The position numbers and the translations under genes are program-made. The notes beneath the pieces are model-generated. The model was given only the letters and a program-made list of their open reading frames with translations. It did no database searches and had not been told where the DNA came from. DNA of 11,061 nt, taken from contig JAKFXO010000016.1 of NCBI GenBank assembly GCA_021731345.1, positions 1-11,061 on the forward strand, given 5' to 3'. Within the stretch, counting starts at the first letter, position 1, and each line of letters opens with the position of its first letter. Source of the stretch: Candidatus Peribacterales bacterium (GTDB taxonomy: Bacteria > Patescibacteriota > Gracilibacteria > Peribacterales > Peribacteraceae). This document shows, in pieces, positions 5,560 to 11,061 of this stretch.

Positions 5560-6807
5560 ATGCCGTCACCCGTTCACCACACCTTCGGGCCGCACGTCGA
5601 CAGCGCGTATCTGCGCAAAGTTCTCGCGATGTCGTACGTCCCATGGCGCTATGTTCATGGAACCGCACCGCTACGACTGAAGAATGTGCTGCGTGAAAAA
5701 TTCCGTGCTGAACCAGTGCTTTTTTCGAGCGGACGCGAATCTTTGTATGCGCTCCTGAAAGCGATCGGTGTAAAACCAGGAGAAGAAATCATCGTGCAGG
5801 GCTACACCTGCGTCGTTGTGCCAAACGCCATCCATGCCGCAGGCGGTGTTCCCATCTACGCCGACATCGACCCAGATACCCTCAACCTCACCACTGACAC
5901 TGTCCGTCCGCTCCTCACGCCACGGACGCGCGCCGTCATTTGCCAACATACGTTTGGCATCCCAGCAGACGTGAAGGGGCTACGAAAACTATGCGATGAA
6001 AAAGGCGTCGTCTTGATCGAGGACATGGCGCATGTTCTGCCGGATCACAAAGGTCCGGATATTGGCTTTCACGGCGATTATCTGATCCTCAGTTTTGGGC
6101 GTGATAAAGCCATTTCCGGCATCTCAGGAGGCGCCGTTATGTCGCGCCATCCGCGCACGACAGCAGCTCTTCTAGAGCTGGAACGAACGGCAATTCATGA
6201 CTCGTGGTGGAACGTCGCACGTCTTCTGGAATACGCGACGCGCATGCATTCCATTGTGCGGCCACTGTCCGGCACTCCCCTGTTCCGACCCGCGGTCTGG
6301 CTACTCCAAAAACTGAAGATGATCGTCCCCGTCCTAACATCCGATGAAAAGCACGGACACATGTCTCACGTCCTGAAAAAAATCCCCAATGCGTGCGCAG
6401 AGCTGGCTCTGTCATCGCTGATGAAGCTAAGGGCTCTCAATGAGCGCCGTCGCACGCTCAGCGCATTCTTTGCGCGACACGGCCGTGCTCACAACTGGCC
6501 GATGCTTGCAGGCGCTGCCGCTGACCTGCCACTCCAGAAATTCCCGCTCTTCGTCCTCAATGCACGAGCGAAGCGTGCCATCTTGAAACAAGAAAATATT
6601 CACCTTGATGACGGCTGGACCGGCTGCGTCATCTGCCCGGAAGACATTGATCTCACCGAAACCGGCTACGAACAAGGTATGGACCCAGCCGCCGAACGTG
6701 TGTGTCGCCAAATCCTGTCACTGCCCACACATCCGACGATGACTCTCATTCAAGCCGAACGTCTGGCACGGCGTATCGACATGCTTCTGAAGGAAAAACA
6801 GGCCTGA
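5560..6807 (+). CDS. DegT/DnrJ/EryC1/StrS-family PLP aminotransferase
   Basis: A 415-residue fold-type I PLP enzyme of the family that transaminates keto-sugar nucleotides and related substrates. Visible features are FSSGRESLYALLKAIG (55-70), PGEEIIVQGYTCVVVPNAI (73-91), GGVPIYADIDPDTLNL (95-110), cofactor-contacting Asp155 in LIEDMAH, the Schiff-base Lys183 in SFGRDKAISGISGG (178-191), and the end motif SLPTHPTMT (387-395), which matches the family's SLPxHPxLT. The open frame extends 330 bases upstream inside the ligase gene, but similarity begins only after Met at 5560, one base after the ligase stop. The central part (about 215-300) is less familiar. It could make an amino sugar or an amino-group donor for the wall; the substrate is unknown. 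Confidence 0.9.
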   Translation: MPSPVHHTFGPHVDSAYLRKVLAMSYVPWRYVHGTAPLRLKNVLREKFRAEPVLFSSGRESLYALLKAIGVKPGEEIIVQGYTCVVVPNAIHAAGGVPIYADIDPDTLNLTTDTVRPLLTPRTRAVICQHTFGIPADVKGLRKLCDEKGVVLIEDMAHVLPDHKGPDIGFHGDYLILSFGRDKAISGISGGAVMSRHPRTTAALLELERTAIHDSWWNVARLLEYATRMHSIVRPLSGTPLFRPAVWLLQKLKMIVPVLTSDEKHGHMSHVLKKIPNACAELALSSLMKLRALNERRRTLSAFFARHGRAHNWPMLAGAAADLPLQKFPLFVLNARAKRAILKQENIHLDDGWTGCVICPEDIDLTETGYEQGMDPAAERVCRQILSLPTHPTMTLIQAERLARRIDMLLKEKQA

Positions 6808-6830
6808 TTTCGGCCAAAGCACCGAAACTT

Positions 6831-6839
6831 TGCTACCAT
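6831..6839 (+). promoter_or_regulatory. extended -10 element before the FemAB gene
   Basis: TGC-TACCAT (hexamer 6834-6839) has the TGn extension and ends seven bases before the ATG at 6847, the spacing expected if the mRNA begins at the start codon. No convincing -35 box and no Shine-Dalgarno site are seen in the 39-base gap after the aminotransferase. Confidence 0.45.
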
Positions 6840-6846
6840 CTCTCTG

Positions 6847-7917
6847 ATGGAAATTTCACTCACACATGATGTCCACGGATGGGACGAATTCATCGCCTCC
6901 CAGCCGTGGAAGCCGTTTCTCCAGAGCTGGACTATGGGCGAAGTGTACGGCGATATTGGTCAACAACCGGTGAGGATCACCGCATACGAAGGCCATACGA
7001 TCCACGGTGTGTGCTTCGGGCACGTTGTTCCTGCACGCAGAGGTAAACACATTTCCGTACCGTACGGTCCGCTCATCGACGAATCCTTGAGTCAGGCCGA
7101 AGTTGCGCGCATCACGGAGCACATGGTGCGGCTGCTCAAAAAAGAAGCGAAACGACTTGGCTGCACGTTCATTCGCTTCAGTCCTTTCTGGCCGCAAGGC
7201 AGGCATGCTCAAGCGCTCGATTCTCTCGGGAGCGTTTCGTCACCACTGCACCTGCTCGCTGAGCACGTCTGGTATCTGCCACTTGAGGACGCATCGAAAA
7301 AACGAAAAACGGAAGACGAACTTCAGGCCGACATGCGAAAGACAACGCGCAACTTGATCCGCCGCGCAGAGAAAGACGGTGTCACGATCGACGTGTCAGC
7401 TGACCCCGTTAAAGACTTGCCAAAGTTCATCGCACTGCATGATGAAACACGAAAACGCCACGGATTTACAGCGTATACGAATGCGTTTTTTGAATCTCAG
7501 GTAAAGCGCTTCAGTAAGCGAAAAGAATGCACTCTGTATCTCGCAAAATACCAAGGAAAAACCATCGCGGCGTCTATTCATATGCACGCATTCGGCGAGA
7601 CGAGCTATCACCACGGCGCGAGCTCAAGCGAGTTCCAAAAAATCCCTGCGAGTTACTTGCTCCAGTGGACTGCGATTAAAGATGCGATGAAACGCGGTGA
7701 CCGAATCTATAACTTTTGGGGAATTGCTCCACTTGATGACAGTGGCAACGTGGCAGGTGCGCTCGGCAAGCATCCGTTTGGCGGAGTGACGCTTTTCAAA
7801 ACTGGTTTCGGCGGACACATCCTCAACCTTGTGCACTGCAAAGATGCACCGGTCACGAGTGCGTACTGGCTGACCTACGCTTTTGAGAGATACCGCAAAT
7901 ACCGTCGCGGTTTCTAG
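6847..7917 (+). CDS. FemAB-family aminoacyltransferase (peptidoglycan bridge type)
   Basis: A 356-residue protein with two GNAT-like halves typical of FemA/FemB/FemX enzymes, which use aminoacyl-tRNA to add amino acids to the stem peptide of lipid II or its precursors at the inner face of the membrane. Signatures include FLQSWTMGEVYG (24-35), VPYGPLID (71-78), RKTTRNLIRRAEKDGVTI (164-181), FIALHDETRKRHGF (194-207), ASIHMHAFGETSYHHGASS (242-260), ASYLLQWTAIKDA (268-280), and NFWGIAP (289-295) followed by HPFGGVTLFKTGFGG (309-323). The Staphylococcus-type coiled-coil arm is not evident. Some relatives use other acceptors, for instance protein N-termini or polysaccharide-linked groups. The position after a Mur ligase favours a wall role; the amino acid added cannot be told. 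Confidence 0.92.
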   Translation: MEISLTHDVHGWDEFIASQPWKPFLQSWTMGEVYGDIGQQPVRITAYEGHTIHGVCFGHVVPARRGKHISVPYGPLIDESLSQAEVARITEHMVRLLKKEAKRLGCTFIRFSPFWPQGRHAQALDSLGSVSSPLHLLAEHVWYLPLEDASKKRKTEDELQADMRKTTRNLIRRAEKDGVTIDVSADPVKDLPKFIALHDETRKRHGFTAYTNAFFESQVKRFSKRKECTLYLAKYQGKTIAASIHMHAFGETSYHHGASSSEFQKIPASYLLQWTAIKDAMKRGDRIYNFWGIAPLDDSGNVAGALGKHPFGGVTLFKTGFGGHILNLVHCKDAPVTSAYWLTYAFERYRKYRRGF

Positions 7918-7935
7918 GCGTTTGCATGCTGATCA

Positions 7936-7965
7936 CTGGCATACGCAGCAAACCGCTCCTACAAT
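7936..7965 (+). promoter_or_regulatory. leaderless-type promoter of the small membrane protein gene
   Basis: CTGGCA (7936-7941, four of six -35 bases), an 18-base spacer and TACAAT (7960-7965, five of six -10 bases) are followed by six bases and the ATG at 7972. No Shine-Dalgarno site exists. The arrangement repeats that of the Pro/Gln-rich gene at 674: hexamer, six bases, ATG. The 54-base gap after the FemAB gene holds nothing else obvious. Confidence 0.55.
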
Positions 7966-7971
7966 TGTCGT

Positions 7972-8280
7972 ATGCCTAAAACCGCACCAACACCCGATAC
8001 ATCAGTAGAAGCCCAGCTGGGCGAAATCCTGGAGCATCTGCGCCGCATGGATGCGCGAGACAAGCTCAGGACATGGGGAGGCTTCGTCAGGGGCATCATT
8101 GCCATCATTCCACTCATCCTACTTCTGTGGAGTGCGTGGTACTTCGTAGAACACGGTGCTGAGATGATGAAAATGATTGCAGATACTGCAGCATCGTCAG
8201 CAGCTGAATATACGAAAGGCCAAGGCCAGAGCATGGTGGATGAGCTGATGAAGCAGTATTCAACGCCTCCAGCGAGATAG
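7972..8280 (+). CDS. small single-span membrane protein, function unknown
   Basis: A 102-residue protein with three parts. Residues 1-36 form a polar N-terminus whose 11-35 section looks like an amphipathic helix (SVEAQLGEILEHLRRMDARD). Residues 37-59 form one hydrophobic helix (GGFVRGIIAIIPLILLLWSA and on). Residues 60-102 form a Met/Ala-rich, mildly amphipathic tail (AEMMKMIADTAASSAAEY). No cleavable signal peptide and no enzymatic motif are seen. The reading is supported by good codon structure and by a well-placed promoter and start. It is the last gene of the rightward series and may be a membrane partner of the enzymes upstream; that is inference from position. I do not recognise the family. 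A long antisense frame covers it but looks spurious. Confidence 0.75.
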   Translation: MPKTAPTPDTSVEAQLGEILEHLRRMDARDKLRTWGGFVRGIIAIIPLILLLWSAWYFVEHGAEMMKMIADTAASSAAEYTKGQGQSMVDELMKQYSTPPAR

Positions 8281-8290
8281 TTCATTCCAC

Positions 8291-8458
8291 TTTCTTTTGA
8301 CGCAAAAGAAATGATGAAGCCGCAGATATTTTTTAAAAATGTGCGAAGACTGGCTTTGCCAGTCTGGAGCGCTTCCGCTTCGGGGTGAGCCCGTGAGAGG
8401 GGCGAAGCCCCTTTCACGAATACTGCAAAAGAGCGGAAGACCCCCATCTCCCGCTCTT
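8291..8458. repeat. cluster of consecutive hairpins in the convergent gap
   Basis: Between the small membrane protein and the lipoprotein gene lies a run of near-adjacent inverted repeats. TTTCTTTTG/CAAAAGAAA (8291-8311) is perfect, with a three-base loop. AGACTGGC/GCCAGTCT (8347-8365) is perfect with a TTT loop. GGAGCG/CGCTTC (8366-8381) has one G-U pair, and CGGG/CCCG (8381-8393) overlaps it slightly. CGTGAGAGGGGC/GCCCCTTTCACG (8392-8418) has 12 pairs with one G-U and a GAA loop. AAGAGCGG/CCGCTCTT is at 8429-8458. An A/T-rich palindromic stretch (near 8328-8340) lies among them. The composition and stacking suggest an intergenic repeat element or a structured RNA rather than a single terminator. 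No protein-coding signal is seen. Confidence 0.7.
8427..8458 (-). terminator. possible terminator of the argS-lipoprotein unit
   Basis: On the minus strand AAGAGCGG pairs with CCGCTCTT around a 14-base loop, and the stem runs directly into TTTTGC, about 27 bases after the lipoprotein stop codon. The T run is short and the loop large, so efficiency is doubtful. A second minus-strand candidate is the perfect stem at 8347-8365, followed seven bases later by a T-rich stretch. Confidence 0.4.
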
Positions 8459-8484
8459 AGTTGATACGATGTTGTACTCCCCTT

Positions 8485-9894
8485 CTATTTCACCAGCTTC
8501 ACGACGTCCTCCGGCGACATACCCGAACTCACAAGGAGTGTCGGTAACCTGAGGAACTGACTGCGGCTGAAGCGGCTATCTGGTGACTGGCTGATACCGA
8601 ACAAGTAGCCAAGCTCAGCGGCCTGCTTCATCACGCGGTCATTCACGCCGCCCTTCGGATACGAGATTGCGTACACCTCTCTCTTTGTCAGCTCCTGAAT
8701 GAGCTTCTTGCTCTGGCCTATCTCGAGTAATACCTGCGAATCCGTCATAGACCTCAAATCATCTCCAGTGTAACCAGCTGACTGCACATCGTTTCCGTTC
8801 GCCATAAGATTCAGAACCGTCTTCTCCGTGATGCCAGAAAGTCCGATGTCCTTGGTCTGAACGAAGAGTGTCGCACCCACGCCAGCGGCATCCAATGCGT
8901 CAGAAATCGACTTCACATTTTTCGCATTCACTCCGGAAATAGTAAGAACCACTGTATCCGGACTGATGCGTGAGTCTCTGGTTTCCTGCGTGAGCACCGT
9001 GTCATAGAGTGACTTCAGTGTGACGATCTTTTTGCCAGCAGCTTTGAGTGCTGCCACCTGTTTCTGGAGTGATCCGATGCTTGCGGTGTCATCTCCAAAG
9101 TACTGCAAAATAGGAAGCGTGTAGTCATCCATGCGAACCAAGAAAACAGGCTGGAAAGGCTCCAGGTACTGTGTAGACACATATCCTTCTTTTCCGTTGT
9201 AGGCCACACGCGCCCACTCACCATTCATGGAAATCGGTTTGATGATGGCCTGACCTGGAAGCTCACCGACTTTTTCAGATTGCGATGAAGGCTCTTTGCG
9301 AATGTTGAGGAATTGGAAATCCACGAAGTATTTTCCCTCAAATTGTTTCTTCTCTTCTGGAAGTTTCTGCTCCGTCGTTAGCTTGGCGAGATATCGGAAT
9401 GCAACAAATCCGTCAGCACCGTTCATGAGCTTCACCTTTGCCCACTCCGCGCTCGGAATCTCAAGAACCGTGACCATATCGCCCTGATTCAATCGCACCA
9501 CCAATGCTGAGCTCACATCCATCTCTTTACGAACGTTCAAAAACGGATTGTTCACGCGGTAGATGTTACCTCCGTCGTCCACGACCACCGTGCGGAGCGC
9601 ATCGTACTGCGCTTGCTTCACCTTGTCCGGTGTCACCGTTGTCGAGTCTGAAAGAACTGTCGTGCCCGATCCAGCGACACTCAGAATCGACGGATTCGTG
9701 AAGTCGGTCTCATCTTCGAGCGAACCTGATGATGTGACGACACCGTCATCTGCGAGGTCATGAACCGTTTCTAGGTCCGTGTCGCTGAAGGTGAACTCAT
9801 CGAAGCTTTTATCCGGCTCTGCTTGGCCGCAACCAGCGAACAGAATGCCGAACGAGGCAATGAGTAGAAAGAAGGTGAGAGTGGAGCGGGACAT
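8485..9894 (-). CDS. lipoprotein with two SH3b-like domains and a degenerate NodB-type deacetylase domain
   Basis: A 469-residue exported protein. A signal peptide ends in LFAGC with lipid-modified Cys22. An acidic Ser/Thr-rich linker (23-105) follows. Then come two bacterial SH3-like domains (about 108-172, FLNVRKEMD...GADGFVAFRYL; about 187-246, FLNIRKEPS...GKEGYVSTQYL), which usually bind cell-wall peptide. Residues about 248-469 align with polysaccharide deacetylases (NodB fold), but the catalytic motifs have changed. TFDDG is TISGV (318-322). The metal-binding S-H-x-x-x-H is S-A-G-Y-T-G (372-377). The PVLMYH-type entry is PVFLVRM. YPKGGVND (412-419) keeps the motif 3 shape. It is probably a non-catalytic, wall- or glycan-binding protein. 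It begins 21 bases after argS, with a pyrimidine-rich leader and no Shine-Dalgarno site. Confidence 0.9.
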   Translation of the reverse strand: MSRSTLTFFLLIASFGILFAGCGQAEPDKSFDEFTFSDTDLETVHDLADDGVVTSSGSLEDETDFTNPSILSVAGSGTTVLSDSTTVTPDKVKQAQYDALRTVVVDDGGNIYRVNNPFLNVRKEMDVSSALVVRLNQGDMVTVLEIPSAEWAKVKLMNGADGFVAFRYLAKLTTEQKLPEEKKQFEGKYFVDFQFLNIRKEPSSQSEKVGELPGQAIIKPISMNGEWARVAYNGKEGYVSTQYLEPFQPVFLVRMDDYTLPILQYFGDDTASIGSLQKQVAALKAAGKKIVTLKSLYDTVLTQETRDSRISPDTVVLTISGVNAKNVKSISDALDAAGVGATLFVQTKDIGLSGITEKTVLNLMANGNDVQSAGYTGDDLRSMTDSQVLLEIGQSKKLIQELTKREVYAISYPKGGVNDRVMKQAAELGYLFGISQSPDSRFSRSQFLRLPTLLVSSGMSPEDVVKLVK

Positions 9895-9915
9895 GAAAGA
9901 GAAAAGAAAAACGGA

Positions 9916-11061
9916 TTACATGCGGTCAGGGACGCGCAGTGTGAGAAGTTCGGCTCCCGTCTTGAGGACGTCGGCCGTGAGTTTGGTCAGAGAAAGCCTG
10001 AAATCGCGGACCTCCGCGGTAGCAGTCAGGATCTCGTCCGAGTTATAGAAAGAGTTGAACGCCTGGCACAGTTCGTACAAATAATTCGTAAGTTTGTGCG
10101 GCAAATGCTCCGCCCTCGCATCTTCTACCGTCGCACCGAACATGAGAATGAGTTTCATAAGTGTGCGCTCTTTCTGTGTCACCTCCTGAATATCGGACAC
10201 TGAACCGTCAGAGCCAGCTTTCCGCAGCACAGAGCGCGCTCTGGCATGTGTGTACTGAACGTACGGAGCGCTGTTTCCTTCAAATGTGAGCATCTTGTCC
10301 CAGTCAAAAACCATGTCCATCTTGCGGTTTTGGCTGAGGATTCCGTACACGAGCGCACCGACTCCCATCATCTCAGCAAGTCCTGCTGGGTCTTCGGTCT
10401 GAATCTTCTCTCCCCTTTCTTCAATCAATTTCTCAGCGCGAGACACAGCTTCATCCAGCGCATCTTCCAATTTCAGAATGTTTCCTTTGCGTGTGCTCAT
10501 GCTGCGATCAGCAAAACGCATGCGACCAAAGAGAACGTTTTCAAATGGCGGTAGTTCCCAGCCAAGCTGAGCGCACGTTGCAACGAGCTGCTCGAAGTGC
10601 AATTTCTGTGCAATGTCTGTAAAGATGAGGATCTTCTGCGGTGCGTACGTATCTGTGCGATAACGCATCTGCGCGATGTCGCGAGTGGAATAGAGCGTTC
10701 CTCCATCCCCTTTCTGCACCAAATACGGGGGCATGTTGGTCTCCTCTGGAAATTCCACGATGAGCGCACCTTCTTTACCTTCCTTAAATACACCCTTCTT
10801 TTTTCCAGCAGTCAGAATCGGTTCCATCTTGTCCTCGTAAAAGCTCTCACCAAGGTCGAGATCAAACTTCACATGAAGACGCTCATACAAATCCGCAAGC
10901 GACGCCTTCGTCACTTTCACGACATCTCCCCAAAACGCGCGGAGCTCCGTGTCCCCTTTCTCTAGCTTCAAAAATGCCTCGCGCCCCTGATCCTCGAGCG
11001 TTGTATCTTTGGCGGCTTCCTCATGGAACTTCACGTACAGATCCAAAAGTTCAGACAATGT
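9916..11061 (-). CDS. argS: arginyl-tRNA synthetase, C-terminal 381 residues (5' end outside window)
   Basis: The frame is open to the window edge, so the N-terminus and HIGH motif lie outside. ArgS charges tRNA-Arg with arginine. Seen here are GDGGTLYSTRDIAQMRYR (typical D-G-x-x-T-Y-x-x-x-D-I-A region), KLHFEQL, the class I signature MSTRKGN (about residue 188 of the fragment, the ArgS form of KMSKS) and LEDALDEA. The DALR anticodon-binding domain includes NSAPYVQYTHARARSVLRK. The protein ends in LRVPDRM, close to the usual PxRM terminus of ArgS. The apparent TTG start at 11058 is internal; the upstream codon continues the frame. The lipoprotein gene follows after 21 bases, so the two are probably co-transcribed. 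Confidence 0.95.
   Translation of the reverse strand, partial: TLSELLDLYVKFHEEAAKDTTLEDQGREAFLKLEKGDTELRAFWGDVVKVTKASLADLYERLHVKFDLDLGESFYEDKMEPILTAGKKKGVFKEGKEGALIVEFPEETNMPPYLVQKGDGGTLYSTRDIAQMRYRTDTYAPQKILIFTDIAQKLHFEQLVATCAQLGWELPPFENVLFGRMRFADRSMSTRKGNILKLEDALDEAVSRAEKLIEERGEKIQTEDPAGLAEMMGVGALVYGILSQNRKMDMVFDWDKMLTFEGNSAPYVQYTHARARSVLRKAGSDGSVSDIQEVTQKERTLMKLILMFGATVEDARAEHLPHKLTNYLYELCQAFNSFYNSDEILTATAEVRDFRLSLTKLTADVLKTGAELLTLRVPDRM

Noticed and set aside
7959..8447. A 162-codon minus-strand frame over the small membrane protein and the hairpin cluster
   Set aside because: It spans inverted repeats and reads antisense to a gene with a good start and membrane helix. Its composition is irregular, and it has no promoter or ribosome site.

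Overview
The window looks like a piece of chromosome from an uncultured bacterium with roughly 50% GC and the standard code (TGA is used as a stop in at least three genes, so this is not a UGA-recoding lineage). The gene set is a housekeeping helicase, arginyl-tRNA synthetase, a Met tRNA, and a set of envelope proteins with unusual architectures. Compact spacing and an apparent lack of Shine-Dalgarno sites would fit a Candidate Phyla Radiation bacterium, perhaps Peregrinibacteria/Peribacteria. That placement is inference, not something the sequence proves. No insertion sequence, phage gene or CRISPR array is visible.

Layout. The left part (1-1856) reads leftwards. It holds an EamA-type transporter, a short stretch with a duplicated tRNA 5' end, a CAU-anticodon tRNA, a Pro/Gln-rich protein with a small C-terminal domain, and at the edge a good promoter driving a gene that leaves the window. 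The middle (1949-8280) is a tight rightward series: DEAD-box RNA helicase with an RGG tail, alpha/beta hydrolase, membrane-embedded MurF-like ligase, DegT-type aminotransferase, FemAB-type aminoacyltransferase and a small one-helix membrane protein. Gaps are at most about 55 bases; hydrolase and ligase overlap by ATGA, and ligase and aminotransferase are separated by one base. The right part (8485-11061) reads leftwards: argS (5' end outside the window), then a lipoprotein with two SH3b-like domains and a deacetylase-like domain that has lost its metal-binding residues. The two transcription units converge on a roughly 200-base stretch packed with hairpins.

Function. The ligase, aminotransferase and FemAB protein are the kinds of enzymes that build or decorate peptidoglycan stem peptides or bridges. 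Their close packing, with a hydrolase in front and a small membrane protein behind, suggests a membrane-associated wall-modification module. The Mur ligase lacks the usual UDP-MurNAc-binding domain, carries membrane helices in its place and has changed C-terminal signature motifs, so its substrate is open. The nearby lipoprotein has a wall-binding architecture and a probably inactive deacetylase fold.

Regulation. Six of the ten start codons examined have a -10-like TANNNT hexamer ending 6-9 bases upstream and no Shine-Dalgarno site at normal spacing, the arrangement expected for leaderless mRNAs. Only the gene leaving the left edge has a convincing Shine-Dalgarno site.
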